A stretch of DNA of 64,000 nucleotides from Agelaius tricolor (Eukaryota > Chordata > Aves > Passeriformes > Icteridae), in assembly GCA_023055355.1 (NCBI GenBank), contig JALJCS010000001.1, positions 92,489,381-92,553,380 on the forward strand, read 5' to 3'. The position numbers and the translations under genes were made by a program. Under the pieces are notes generated by a model that made no database searches, was not told the DNA's origin, and saw only the letters and a list, made by a program, of their open reading frames with translations. Of the stretch, positions 24,571 to 39,000 are shown piece by piece; the first letter of the stretch is position 1, and each line of letters begins with the position of its first letter.

Positions 24571-27508
24571 GAATGTCCTTGGCACAGCCTGGCTTTGTGC
24601 AGTCTTGCTTGGGGTGGGCTGTGGTAATTTCATAGCGTGTTACAAGATTCCTTCATGAGGCATTCTTTCCAGCCATTAGAGGGATTTTTATTTTGTTGTT
24701 AAAGTTTGCTGGAGCTGACAGTTTTTCAGCTGGGCAAGGCTGTCTGCATGCGTGGGAAATCACTGGAATATAAGCGACAAGGTTCAGTGAGCATAGAAGC
24801 TACAACTGGTAATTTCTCTTCAGCTTAGAAATGAGTAAACTCCCTGAGCAGAAGCAAGCGCAGGATGTAAAGGTCACATTGACACTTTAATAACTTTATG
24901 AAATTAAATAACAAGTTGGGCTTAATAAATGAAGCCTGTCTTTAAGGAGAAATAATTTCAAATGTCTAGTCTGGGTTTGCAAATCTGTAGTATCATTATA
25001 CATATATGAAAGAGAATACATTCTCTGTATTTTTTTTACCACAACCTTAAATTCTTTTAAGCAGAATTTTTAAACACCATAACTACTTTTCTGTTACATC
25101 AGGATATTGCTTCACCAGAGTTTTAATAAGTTTTAATATTTTGAACTGTCTCAAAAAATCATAATACTCTTTGCTAATAACTTTATTCCATAGAAGTCAT
25201 TCCTTTCAAGCACTGCATTCAAGATTGATTACAAAGGAGCACTATGAATGTATTATCTTTTAAACACTTAACTATTGAAGGTCTAGAATTTTGTCTGACC
25301 AGACAAGGGACAATTTTCAGTGATGTTTTTAGGCTTACAGGTGGGAAAATAGTAATTATAGTATGGCCATATCTTTGTATCTAAAGAACTGGCAGCTGCT
25401 TGGTTTTGGTAAGGTGAGCACAGCTGGGATCAACTGTTAAAACTCATGTCTGGTGTATGGGGTTTTTCCTCCTTTTTTTTATAGCTAGAATGACCCATTT
25501 TACCAATTTACCATAGAATACCAATTTTTGGCATTCGATGTTGGGATCTTTTGTGACATCCTGTCCTATGGAGGAGCCCATGGAGGAAATGGAGGGACAG
25601 AGAGAGCTACTGCTCTGTGTGCCAGTACCTGTTTTGGAGATGTCTACATAAAGTATTAGCTGAGATTCCCAAAGATGAGATCTCCTTCTTTTAGGGAGAA
25701 ACAGAGTAAGGCTCCTTTTATTCTTGTGCAGGAAGCCCCTTGCTAACGTTTGCAAATGTGTTGATAAAGGTCTGGTGTTTAAATAGGAGGGGCCTATTTC
25801 TTAGTGAGTATGTCATATGGCTAGTGTAATTCAAAGAAAACAAAATCTCAGAAAAAATTTTAAGTTCTTTGATTATGCAACTTATTTTTGCAAAGTATTC
25901 TACACCCTCAAACCCAATTACTAGCATTCAACTCATCCAAAGTTCACTTAGCATTTGGAAACACAGAATTTGTTACACATTTTAAGGTCATCATCCTGTA
26001 TTTCAGGCTTCAAAACAAGCTTATTCAAAGAAAAGAAAGGCCTTCTAGTCTACTATAAGTTGAAATCTTACACACTTTTTAATGCTGTGAAAAACACTTT
26101 GCAGCCATAAGCAGTTCTTGAAGGACAGAAAATTGTGATTCAGCATGTTAGTGCTTCCAAGCTGAAAGTTTAAATGAATGCAGATTGATTACTGGCTGAT
26201 GAGTATTGATGGAAGCTTGAAGTTAAGTCCAAAACATTGGCATGTTCCTAACCAGCTAACTGTTTTTATTGGAAAAAGTTTCACATCAAGTGAAATTTCA
26301 ATCTTGTGGAACAAAAATAGAAGTTTGGAATATGCAGCTTTCCTGGAGAGCAGAAACCCTCCTTTGCTCACCAGCCCTTCCCCAACCTGTTAAAACTGAG
26401 ACAAGAAAGTTACAGAAAGAATTTAGAATGTATTATTGTAAGAAAATTTTAAGACTTGAAAAAGCAGCAGCCTCCCCCTGGTGTTTTTGGTAACTGTGTG
26501 CCCTGTTAGATGAATCATGCTCTGAAATGTGTTTAATTTCTGGCATGTGGCATGTCTTTGTCCCAAAGCTTCAGAGGTCCCATACAAATACAATTCTCTT
26601 TTAGCTCTGTGATTGTGACTCTAGTGCAAATAATTTCCCATTGTAGAGCTGCTGGAGGGTTTTGGCATTTTAATGGCATGGGGTTATGCTACTCTGAAGC
26701 ATTACCATACACCAAACACTGTCTACGTAGCACTGATTGGTTCTGAACTATCCCTGCTCCATCTTTGTCAGTGGAAAGGCTTCGGGTCTTGCAGATGTTC
26801 CCCTACAATTTTCCATGAAGCTGTTCACTGAAGTATGTATTTGTTCCAAAGAAACATCTCAGTGCCAAGTTTGGGAATAAATGACATTTCAGTGTGTTTG
26901 TGCTCAACTGATGAAATATTTAAGCGTGCAGTTTTCTGTTTCTCACTGGTTTGGCTTTTGTAGCTAAATTAGAGCCAGGTGCACAGCTCAGCCTTGCTTG
27001 AACTTTGATGGTTTGCTGATCTCTTTAAGTAAGATGGCATAAATGATTTACCTTTTTCTTAAAACCCCCGAAGGTCATTACAGTTTTAATGTGCTCGGGT
27101 GGTGCTTCAGAGAACTTGTTATTTTGCACAGCTAATTCTAAATAGATCTACCTGATATTTCCACTACCAGAACTTTAAAAAAGCCCTTTTTTCTTAGAAA
27201 ACACTATTTCTGTTAAAGCTTGAATGTACCACATTGGTAAACCTGAATGTTTCAGAACCTTTTTTAGTCTTAGAATAAACATGTCTAAAAATAAGCTGGC
27301 ATCAACTTTTTCAGTATCATGTGATATGTATAACAAACCAACTAACCTGGGAAAAGGAGAGTTATGTTTTGAGAGAGATTTGATTTCCAAAACAACAAAC
27401 CAAACTTTAAGCTTTGACAACAAGCTAGGTAACAAAAGAAACCCAAGTCATTGAGGAAAAGTACCTAATCATCATGTCAGTTTGACATACTTGATTGTAT
27501 GATGGAAC

Positions 27509-27520
27509 TTTTTTTTTTTT
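27509..27520. repeat. T12 homopolymer
   Basis: A run of 12 T, about 90 bases before the CpG-enriched stretch starting near 27600. Confidence 0.9.
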
Positions 27521-27599
27521 GGTAATCTGTTTTGAAAGCCATGAAATAGTTGGTAGCAAATGTTAATCTCTCAAGATGTGTGAACCCTCCAAAAAAAAC

Positions 27600-27850
27600 A
27601 AGCACCACGGTCCTGGTTTGCATGGTGTTGACCTGAATAAGGGGATAATGTGCTTAAGCAGCTTATTCATTCTTCAGCGGCCTTTGGAAAGGGAGCGGCT
27701 CCACAATGGTTTGCCACTCAGGGCGCAGACGTGACCACTGTTCTTTTCACTTGCTGAATGTTTCATTCTTTTGTGTCCGCCACGGGTTTCTTCATACGTT
27801 GTTCCAAACAGGACCATAAAGGAACTTTTTGGGGCTATTTCATGTCAAAC
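27600..27850. other. CpG-enriched intronic segment
   Basis: About nine CpG sites within 250 bases of otherwise CpG-poor intron (CACCACGGTCC, TCAGCGGCC, GGAGCGGCTCC, GGGCGCAGACGTGACC, GTCCGCCACGGG, ATACGTTG, TAACGTTTG). There is no repeat match or coding frame I recognise. A conserved regulatory element is one explanation. Confidence 0.4.
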
Positions 27851-30672
27851 TGTAACGTTTGTTAAGCAGAATGCACTGAGCTGTAAAGGAATTCTGAACT
27901 GTGAGTATATAGCTGGCCAAGCTTTTCATCAGAGATGTGTCGCTGAATTAATTGTCTCTGCTTGTGAGACTTCCCAGGCTAGAGGTTTATAAACACTCCA
28001 GAAACACTGTAATAATTCTTTTAAATATTTCACATTAAATTTCAGCATCAAAGATAGGTGAATAAACTCAAGCAATGGTCCTGTAAATGGAACTGCTTTG
28101 GAGTTCTGAGTTTTTGTGTTGACTATAGATTTAAATGCTCACAGATATGAAAAATGCAGAAGTAGCAAAAGGAGTGTAGGAGCCTATGTATGTTTAAAGG
28201 CTGATTTAGCACTTTTTGAACAGAATAATGTGATGCCTGTTTCTCTTGAACTTTCACAGAATCACTGCCTTCTTGAAGGAATTAGACTGGTTCAATCTGG
28301 CTGCAAAGTGTTTTAGAAACATGTCTTCAGAATTTAAAAAATAAAGGAACCAAAGATTTGTTTTTCACTTTGAGCATTGTTTTATAAAATGAGAAAACAG
28401 ACATTGCTTAATAAAAAGCTTGTGGAAGCTCTTCAAAAAGAGCAAATCAGTTTAGGAAGAAAATTAGGAGAGTTGGAAAGGGATTAAGTTATTTCCTCTG
28501 AATTGGACAGTGGAACATGCGGTATCCATGCACAGGACATGGAATAGCAGAAGCCTACGGGCATGGAAAACTGCAGCAATGGGATTTTAGAGGTGAGATT
28601 GCTGCTTCTGAGTCCTACCATGATGTTCCTGACAGAGGCTTCTGAGCTTGGCCATTCTTCTTTCCAACCTTGTGTGCTCAATCTGGTGAGAAGTGTTAGA
28701 CAACTCATATGGGCTCTCCAAAATTGCCTGAAGATTTCCAGTTGTTGAAAAGTTAATTTGCACTTTGTGCAAATTCATCCTCCAGATACATAAATTTATC
28801 CTTGATTTTTCAGGTTTTCTTGAGATAATTTTTAATAACTAGAAAAACTTAAAATGGTAATGAAAAAAGAATTTCAGAAATAGTTCTTGACTATAAAGTT
28901 TGAAGTGATTATATCAAAACAAGAAGACTATACAAAAGGGAAAATTACATTGACAAATATTAGATCAAACTCTTGCCAGTTTTTCCTGCAGCATCTAGAA
29001 TAGGTACAGAATTATTACTTTGATTTTGCTGCTAGAATATTTAGCATAATGTGAATACACAGGCAAAATTATTTCTGAAAAAAATGTGCTACTTAGACAT
29101 GAATGCTACAGTGTGTTGGTGAAGGGAATAAATGAAATATTTACAGTGTAATAATGTCACCTTCACTTACAAAGTAATTTTAATTTTGAGCTTTGTGTTT
29201 CACTTCAAAAAGCTGAACTAACAACTTCTGAATGGCTGTAAGTAATGTATTAAAAATTGCTCTGAATTGGTGATTAATTTAGCAAGAAAATTCAGCTTTA
29301 ATACCTGCTTGATTTTTTTAAAAGATTCCAATCTTATTTCTTGACATCTTTGTGGAAGTGGGGAGAAATGTGAGGGAGATACAAACATCTCTGTCTATAG
29401 GTCTGTATCAGGAACTCCTGGGGAAGCAGAATGCCACCAAAGATTTTAAGTTCCATACTGATTCAAATCATTCTTTAACAGGGGCTTGTGACCCAGAAGA
29501 TTTTGTTTTTCAGTTTTACAATTTAAAACAAAGCTGGGATGGGAATTTAGGCCCTTCTCTAAAACTCAGAAATCAGATTTCTGTTTCCCAGTCTGGGTGA
29601 GGAAGAGAAAGCTTTCCAGACTTTTTGCTTAATTTTGCATTCTGAAGACTCTCACTTGGAAGACAAGTTGGCCTGTATTTTTCTTTACAATGTTTTTCTA
29701 GTTGAAGCTGATGTACAAAAAATTTCTGCCACCCTGCTGAGTTTACAAATTGTTTTTGGATGAAAAATGTTTTGCTAGCTTCTGAGCTATTCTGCAAGCT
29801 GTTTGGGCATGTGTGGGAGGATTGCACACTATAGACAATGGGGAAATCAGCTTATTTGTTTTCAGAGGCATGTGAGAAATAACAACAAAGAGTGTCTTTA
29901 TACCTGAGTTCCTGGGAAAGCCAGTGGAAGTGTGACACTTGTTGTGGGGAAGTATAAATTTAGTAATTTGCAAGTTATAATTTGGAAATACATCAAACCT
30001 TCTAGTAGTGAAGACATGGAGTGATATAGCCTTAGTGTTTTTATGGAAGTATGGATCATATAGCTAAAGAAAGAAGTACAAGATTTAAGCATAGACAAAT
30101 TCAGAAATCATACCCAACTGATGGAACATGGATAGCTGAAATTAAGAATTCTAGAATATAAACTCATAATCTAATAAGCTTGAAAGGAAAAGAGAATGGG
30201 TTGGTTATGTTTTGGCATATTAAATTTTAGAAAACTGCACATTTTCTGAATATCAGCTCATCAACACAGTTGAAATGATGCACTCTGGGAGAGATTTGTG
30301 AAACATTATGCTAAAATTAAGGAAAATAGCTTTTTTTAAAGGTCAGAGCACTTTCAGGATATAAAAGAAAAATAGAAAATTACCAAAACTTTAAAAGATA
30401 CTTTTGAAACCTGACATTTCAGAGTAAACTTTACTTTTTTACTTGGAAACTATACACTTCCTTTGAGATTAGGGTATCCCTTTTCCTTGATACAAAAGGG
30501 TGTTTCTTTAATCTCTTTGTTTCTTTGGTCTTAATGTAGGGGTGGATAAATTGATATGTTCTTCATATGCTTGGGTTAATCCTCAAACACTCTATTTTTG
30601 TCTCTTTCTTATTAACTGAGTGTAGTATTGTAACTTGTTCATGTAGTATTTCAAACATTTTTTTTTCAACAG

Positions 30673-30776
30673 GCATTGCTGAAAGATCCTTTGTATATTG
30701 GGCTGAGACACAAGAGAATTAGAGGTCAAGCCTATGATGATCTTCTTGATGAATTCATGGAAGCTGTGACTGAAAG
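30673..30776 (+). CDS. ME1: Malic enzyme, internal exon (ME1)
   Basis: This is a 104-nt exon of 34 codons plus two bases. The acceptor is a run of T followed by CAACAG and the donor is AAAG|GTAAGT. It reads [18 protein letters not shown], then [16 protein letters not shown]. The remaining AG joins the first G of the exon at 62497 to make Arg, so the frame is preserved across a 31.7 kb intron. In family structures this part follows the substrate-binding strand and leads into the metal-binding exon. The residues [23 protein letters not shown] match bird cytosolic enzyme as remembered; mammalian ME1 has a different RGSEYDDF version. No frameshift or stop is present. Confidence 0.94.
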
Positions 30777-33700
30777 GTAAGTGATATATCTGTGCTACTT
30801 ATTGATGAATTCCACTGTGAACTTCATCTTGAGAGAAATAAAGGTCAGTAGCTTATGAAAAGACAACAGAGTTAGGTTAGGTTCCAGATAATTTTTATTT
30901 TGAGCATAGTATTTTATGAGTTTATAACTGCCTTAGGTATTTACCTTCAATATTGCAGTTTCTTGACTTGTATGAGCAGCAAAATTCATCTGGATATAAC
31001 TAGTTTTTCAAACTTCATTTTCAAGATTTAGATTTTTCAGTGTTTAATTTTAAACGTCATGGTATTGGTACCAAGTCTGATCTTTCACTGCTTCTCTTTT
31101 CATATACAGAAAGTAGTTAAATTTATTATTAGACTGTGATGCATAAAATAGTTCTCTTTGCATGTCAAATAACACATTTGCTCATAGTTTCCTTGTTTGT
31201 TAAAGTATTTTGAGTTCTAGCTCTGCATTCAATGTGTATATCTAAAATAGCTCAGTTGCCAGGATCCTTAGTGGAATGTGTGTTCTCCATCTGCCTCCCA
31301 AAGGTGAGGCTGAGCTGTGGAACCTGGAAATACTTTCCAGCTCCTCAGTCTTGCCTTGTGCCCCATCTGCATGAGAGACCTTACCTGGGTATACATAACT
31401 TCTGTTCTTTCTGCCTTGGTTGCTGTGCAAAAGAAACTTGGCCAAGAAGTGGTATCAATTTCTGTGCCTGAAACCCATATTCTTTCATGTACTACCTACA
31501 CTTTTCCCCATCATCCCCACTGCCACTCCCTTGTTCATAATCTTCCTATGGAAGTTGCTGGTGTGACTGTCCTGTTGTATGTTTGCTACTCTGCTGAAAA
31601 ACACTGCAGATAACATTGGTGAACCTTTCTAATAGAGTAACCTCCCTAAAAGAATGTTCAGAGCATTAGAAATTGCTCTGTGGTCTGTTTTTTGAGAATC
31701 TCTAACATAATGCATTCTCTAACTTGCCCTTTCTTTAAAATGAGCCACTGTTCTTGATACTAAAGGAAATAATCAGAGTCAAGCAGAAGATTATCTCAGT
31801 AATGTTTGAAGGTCTGGTTGACATGCGCTTGTTACTTAAACATCTTTTAAGCTCTGTAATTTTGAGCAATTTTGAGCAATTTGTGTTTGCTTGACCTTCT
31901 GAAAGATCACTTTGTTCTCAGCTAAAACTGTCATGGTCAGCAGTGGTTGAAGTTCATGTTTGAAGTGCAGCACTTAAAAATTGTAATTCCAACTTTGCGT
32001 GGTTTACTTGTGAGTTGTTTTGCCTGTAGTGTGACACCTACATTCGTTATGATACCCATTTACTAAGGTGAAGGGAAAAGTGATGTAGTTAAATAAAAAT
32101 TGAGTCCAATTGCTCAATAATTTTACATTTCCTTAAATCCAGATTTGTGTTTAAAGTGCCGCTGGCAGACTTAGCACTTACAGCTGATTCTGGCATAGCA
32201 GGTCTGACTGTTAAACATGCAGGTCATGATTTCCTTTACAAACGTTGTGGTGATCTAGGTAATTGTATACTTTGGTTACATGATAGTTATTTTTTCCTTA
32301 TGAAAGTTTCTATTATGTTTTTCCTCTTTTCACTTTTCTTGGCCTTCTGCTGTCTGTTTCACTGAGTATTTGCTTTGCTAATCTTAGATGCATGTTTGGT
32401 CTGTTAAATTTTATGTTAGTCATATTTATTGTTAGTTATTGCCATGGTGCTCCAAAAGAAGCTTGCTTATTTAGCACTGCCTAATCAGTTCTGGGAATGG
32501 GATGAATTCTGGTGAAATCTGCTGTCATGGTGTTTTCAGTACATCTCCAAGACATACATAATCATGAATAGTGTAAAGCACAAGGCTGTCACGTATTTTT
32601 AATAAGTCTAAATTAAAGACAGGGTGATGACAGATATGTTCAAGTTGGAAAGCTATGTGAAATACCTCTTTTAGATCTTTTTCACCTTCATAATGCTCCA
32701 GAGAGGCCAAATGCTAAGAGAAGTGAGAGCCAGGTTTTAGCAGCATTGCCTGGGAGCAAGAAGGAGTGGGCAGCAGTACAGGGCAGTGCGCTCTGTACAG
32801 TTAGAATTAGGCCCTTTTTATTGGCTTCCAGGGAATTTTCCTAGATGTCATCTTGAATGATTGTTAAATTTTGAAAATCTTAATTTTTTTTAAATTTATA
32901 AATTTTTATGCAGCATAATTTATAGTGCTTCATGTTGAAATGTCACCTTTATACAATGAATGGCATGATAATAAAGAAAGTGCTTCATATAAAGGTATAG
33001 TTTCATCAACTGCAATACTTTCTTCCTTCTCAGCTTCTGCTTATATTCACTCTAAAAAAAGTTCCACTTATGAAACAAAATTATTTATGAGAGTCAGGAT
33101 TAAAAGAAAAGAAAACCCCAAACCAACAAACTAAACTTAAGCTAATCATTACTTAAAGATTTTGGTACAGTATCCAGTGTGCTATCATGGCAGAATGGAA
33201 CTAGTACATTGATTTTTCCCACATGAGGGAAGGCAGGAACATATGGAAAGTATCTGGATTTCTGGTGACAAAAATCCAGTGAACAGCTTTAATTTATTTA
33301 CATATGTATACATTTATCTGTTTGTTTATTTATTTTTTACCAGTGCCAGCAGCCCTCTCTGAGGGCAGGTACTATAATTTCTCTGGGCATTACCAGGTGG
33401 TTCTTGCTTTTGTGTCAGTGCAATAATTTAGAGGAACAAGAATATTCTAAGTGGAAGGAATATTTTATGACAGGAGAAAAAGACAGACAGTTGTCTTCAT
33501 CAGTGAAGAACATAATACCAACTGGAATTCAGACACATTTGTTAAGTTTCTGCCCTGTGCAGAAATGGGTCATAAAACATTTTATACAGACAAGTAAGTT
33601 TTTCCAAATGCCAAGTTGTTTTTAAATATCTATGTTTACAGAGGAAACTTTGAAAGGAAGGATTGCTAAACAACACTTTGGTAGCTGGGATTGAGCCACC

Positions 33701-34334
33701 AAACTTTCATGTGTAACCAGAGAAAATAACTCTCTTTTTATTCCAGTTCCTGTTTCTTTTCTGCTCGACTGTGATGATGCAAAGAGAAATATATCAGTGG
33801 CCAAGAGGTATTCATGTACAGCAGTGAAAGGATTATGGAAATGCTTGAGGGGAAAATATGTAGAATGGAGATGGAACAAGAAATGAAAGGAGAGGAAAAA
33901 AGCATCTTTTTAATAACAGGGACTTGAATTTCCTTGTCTAATGCAAGGAGGAGATTTAAAGAGTATGGAAATTTTTTCCCCATTTCAAAGCATGTTTAAT
34001 TTTCACAAATCTGGTAAAGATAATGCTACCCTGAACCCCTCAACAGAATGTCAGAGAAGTGAAGAACAGCATCCTACCAGCTTGCTTTCTGCTTCAGATC
34101 ATCCCCAATAGAAGTCATTATAGTAGGCAGGGAAAATACTGACTTGCACCTCTGGCCTATGAACAGATTGGAAACTTAGAAAATGGAAAGAATCTGGGGG
34201 ATTTTCCATAGATTATTTCCTTGCCTATCTACCACAACCCCAAAGATTTAGATGGAATTATTCCACTGTTATGAGCTAAACCTTGGGGATTTGTGATGTG
34301 TATGAGCAGCCCTGTATCACTGAAGTTATCTTTC

Positions 34335-34352
34335 TGTGTGTGTGTGTGTGTG
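34335..34352. repeat. (TG)9 microsatellite
   Basis: Nine uninterrupted TG dinucleotides starting after TTTC. Confidence 0.95.
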
Positions 34353-36060
34353 ATGGTAAGTTTTCAGTTACACTTCAAGATACAAATAATAGTCATGGAC
34401 CCTTGAAAAGTAATGCCATGTGTCGTTTACATTCTCTTCTGTAATGATATTTTGATTAAATCCTTCCCCACTCTTTTTATATGCTGTGCTTTTCTCAAGT
34501 TTGTGAGCTATAAACCAAACTGCTGACAATTGTAATTCACTGTGTTCCATCCTAAATTACCATGATGCAGTCATTATTCCTCATTTGCCTGATTACATTA
34601 TTCACAGATGGTAGCAGTATTTCATTTCACTTCATGTACTACTTTAAAGCAATGTTTTATGGTAAATATGGTTTAGCTAACTTTGAGAACAACTGTAAAA
34701 GCAATATATCCACAAAATCAAAATAGAAAAATATTTTAATAGCTGTTTTCATTTAGTAGATTACATTAGAATATAGTTCAATTTGTGACTAAATTAATTA
34801 ATTCATACAGTCTTTACTTTTGGCAAGAGAATGTACTGGCAAGAAGTCAACTTAAAAGGTGCATATAGGTATGCATCATTAAGGGAGTGGTTGGACCACA
34901 GTCATTCTGACCTGTCCAAGCACAGGTTGTGGGAGCATTGGTGCCTCTGTCCTCTTTTGCACTTTAGTGGTGCAAGACCAAGACTCACACCATGCCTCTA
35001 TGTTCCCATATTGATTAAGCTAAAGAGGCTGTCAGAAAGTGTGCATAAGAAATGCTGCTGCAACAACTCCCTCCTATGGCAGACTTAGCAAAGATCCTTC
35101 TGTATTGAGATTTTTTCCCTCATTGGGAATTAGGCCCTTTGAAGCAATTTGTCAAATCTATGACTACCTGCTCCTTCCACCATGCAGTGAATATTAAGTT
35201 CCTAATGAGGATCACTGTGGACAGCAGGATATGAGAAAGGTGGGTCCTTTGGCAGTAGCCTGTAGGCTGCCTTGACTACAGCTACAGTTGTTCTCTGAAC
35301 CTACCCTCAGTTCCTTCCTGTGCTTACATCTGAGGTTCATTTCCAGTTATTGATGGGTTTGTGCTCTTCCTGAAACTACCTGGGTCCAGGCTTCCTTGCC
35401 CACCTAGACTCCCAGGTGGAGTTTTTTATACTCATGAGATAAGACCTTTTAGAAGGCTCCTTAGCTTGTTCGACTATTAAAAAAGGCTCTTGGAAAAAAA
35501 AAAAAGTATTTTTACATTGTGGTTTTAAGTGAGGATCTGTTTCTTTGGATAATGGACAGTGGAAGAGGAAAACTCAAACAGTTTCATAATCAGAATTTAT
35601 ATTTTATTATAATAGCTCAAGCAACTGTGATGGTTTGCCTGAGGAGAATCTTCTAATCTTGTGATTAACCATGATGACTTGTAACTGATTCCACTTGCAA
35701 CATTTAAATTGTCAACAGATGATGCCGTCTCTAGGAAGGTTGTTAAGGAGCCCTGAATCCTTCCCCAGGCTGCGGTGCTTAGTGGGATACCCTGCTTGGA
35801 ATTGTCCTCACCTGCCTGTGTAGGGGAAAAAGAGGAGTAAACTAACTGCGCTGTGTTTCTTGAGGTGGGATGCCTGTGTGCACATTTGGCACTCCTTCAG
35901 TTGCCAGATCCAGGCAGCTCTGACATGGAGGAAAGAAGACTTGGTAGAAAACGTCTGCTTCTGTGTGTTCTGTTGTGTAAGGGGGAGTAGGTTAATTAAT
36001 TCACTCCTAGCATGAATATCTTTATAAATGCAAAGAAGAATGTAGGCAAGCAATTTTTTT

Positions 36061-36088
36061 GGTTGGTTGATTGGTTGGTTTGGTTTTG
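36061..36088. repeat. (GGTT)n simple repeat
   Basis: GGTTGGTTGATTGGTTGGTTTGGTTTTG: interrupted GGTT repeat following a run of T. Confidence 0.85.
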
Positions 36089-39000
36089 TTATTTAGTGCC
36101 TTGTATCCTTCTTCCCTTTCCTGTTGGTTCATTTGGTGGTTAAGTCATATATGGTTGCTGGAAATGTTACAAATATATGCTGTGCAGACTCTTTGGATGC
36201 AGTAAGTAGCATAAGGAAAAGTGAGTCTGTCAGTGAAGCAAAATCATAGCAGAATAGACAGAACCTAATCACATCAAGTTTATTTGCAGAGAGAAACCTA
36301 TTATTGCTTGTGATGCAAGACCTTAAGAGAAATTCTTAGCAAAGATTAGCAGAGGAGCCTTGAAGAAATAAAACCTCATTCATGCTTTAAAGAAAACAAA
36401 AAGTACCAAAATCTTCAAGCATGGTACTGAGAGGGAAAGCTGTTGTTTTGGGTTTTGAGATAGGATAGAGCAAGTGGGGGAATATTTTACTATTTTTAAT
36501 ATGCCTCTTGTACCAAAACTGCATCTGCAGCTCAAATTGGATGTATTTATGTATTCTAATAATGCTTAATTATGTCCCAGACTTGCTTCAACCATTCAAA
36601 ACTCAAGAAGTGTAGAACATGCTGTTCCTAGTCCTTTCTTCTCCAAACTATTTTAGAAAGGGATTTTTCAAATGGAAAAGGTCTGGATAATCTCAGTTAC
36701 TTTCCTTCATCTTTTATAGCTCCAGCAAATGGTGGGCAGCATTCCCAACAGAAGTTAGCTGGTGCACTGTATTGTAAATGGAGTGAATGTTGATTTATTT
36801 GAATAATTTGTGTGAGTGTAATATTTTAACAAGGTTTATATTGTTGTTACGGAAGTACAGTAGTTTTCCAGGCTGTCAGAAGCAGCAGTTTCGGGGTTTT
36901 TTTTTCCTTTTTCTTTTATTTTTTTCCCCTTTTGGAAACTCTAGTAAAGTTAAATATCAAAAGTTTGGCTTCAGTTCACATCAGAATGCAGTAAATTATC
37001 TCTCCCTTTTATCCCAGCTCAGTCTCTTTCCCACTAGAAGTCAAGAAGTATTTCTACCTATATTTCAGCTCTCAGGAAAACTTTCAGTCACTGATGGTCT
37101 GGCTAATTGGATTTGAGTACCTCAGTGCTTCATCTCTCTTTGGTCCTTTACCTCTAGCAGAGAACAACACTGCTGTGCTTTATTCAGAGTATACCACCCA
37201 AACTGTTGCTGCTGAGATTTCTGGTCCATGCGTGCCTCTGCTGCCTGGTTGCCTACAAATAGTAAGCCATTAATAAATACCACTGACATACCCTTTTCAT
37301 CATTTGGTTGTTACTGACTTGTTTTGTCACTGTCTGGTTTAGCAATAAGCCATCATGACTCAGTGTTCTGTGTGTCAGGCACTTGGAAATTGCTGTATAG
37401 CTGCATTTTTATATTATTTTGCATTGTAGTTGTATCCTTTTTAAATAAAATATACCATGAGAGACTAGATATATTGCCATGGATCTGTCTTAGAACTGAA
37501 GTTTAGATATTTTCATACCCAAGTATTATTTTATTTAAAGTGTTGTCATCACTGTATTAAAAATTGAGTGACATTAGCCAAAGAGCTATAGGCCCAGATT
37601 AGACAAATGAGTGTTTTCCCAGAATTTAATTATCCATGCTCCTTCAGATTGTTGCAAGACAGGGCCCTTGCTAGACTCAATCACTTTTTTTTTAGTCTTC
37701 CTAGGAAAATTGCAGTGGAAACTTTAGTGACTTCCCTGGCCATCCTACAATTCTAGCAGTAATCCATATGTCCTTGCCTAGCTGTATAGTGTACTGAAGT
37801 GTGGACAAACAGCACTTCTGACAATCAGGATATTTCTCTTTTGTTGCTTAAATATGGATTTAAATGCTGACTTGTGAAATGCAAGTATTTAACTGTATAC
37901 TGAGGTTATGGCTGTGTTAGTGTTTCAGCTGTGCAAGCCTTGTCATATGAACTCTTTGCCAGGATTTTGGGACTGGGATTCAAAAGCATTCCAGAGCTGA
38001 ATTCTGCAGTTGTGTACATTATCAGTTGAATGCTGGGAACTGCCTCTCTTGTCCTGTCCCTGCAGTCTCTTTATACCAATTTCATGCCAATAAAGCAAAC
38101 TGAGAGCTTGCTTAATTGAAGGGAGCTAAAGATTGATGCTCTTAATTGCAACATCATACAATTGATTCATTTCACAGATTCATTGTTGTTTTTTAATCTA
38201 GAGGTAAGGAGATGGTATTTGGTATCCGCAGAATTTTTTACCCTTTTTGGAATTTCCAGATTCACATCTTATTTTTGCATTAGCAATCACTGGTGTTTAT
38301 AAACCACTGTAAAAAATATTACCCATGGCTGAAAAATGCAATATGACACTTCAAGCCCACTACCATATGTAAGTGCAGTCAACTGACACTTTACAGACAC
38401 TCAACAGTGCTAACAACTTCTGAATAAATCATGTTATCTGTTAAGCTAATGTGTTTGTTTAATTGCAAAATCATAAAAGTTCTTCGCAGTTGTGTAAGGG
38501 AATTTATTTTAATAACTAGATTTTGGAGTTCCAAAGGAACTGATTGTATCCCCAGAAACAGATAATAGTCATCTGGTAGGTCATCCTTTATAGAACTGGA
38601 GGTGTATATGAGAGAAAAAAGGGACACATTTTGAAAACTAGACTGGGGTATGAGTGATTTGAAGATGCTTTTTTTTTCATCCCTTATTTTTTAGATTTTC
38701 CTCATAATGTGGTGGAAAGAATTTCTACTACTCTCCCTGCATTGGCTCCTGCAGAAGAAAAGTCTTTACTGTTTTATCTCTGGCACCACGTCACTGATAT
38801 TTCTCCTTTTAAAAATGGGATCTAACTTTGTGCAAAACCAGAAAGCTGTCGAACATTTTACTTATGAAACAGTGAGAGAATAATTAGTGAAGTATGTTCC
38901 AGTACTCCACTAAAATTTGGTGGATTTTATCATCAAAGTTAATTGTTCGTGTACTTGCTGATCTGTAGTAAGCCTAAATGGCTACTGGAAAGAGATTGCT

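Noticed and set aside
24284..24658. Several overlapping open frames in both strands
   Set aside because: Expected in the GC-rich islet at 24360-24570. None resembles a known protein.
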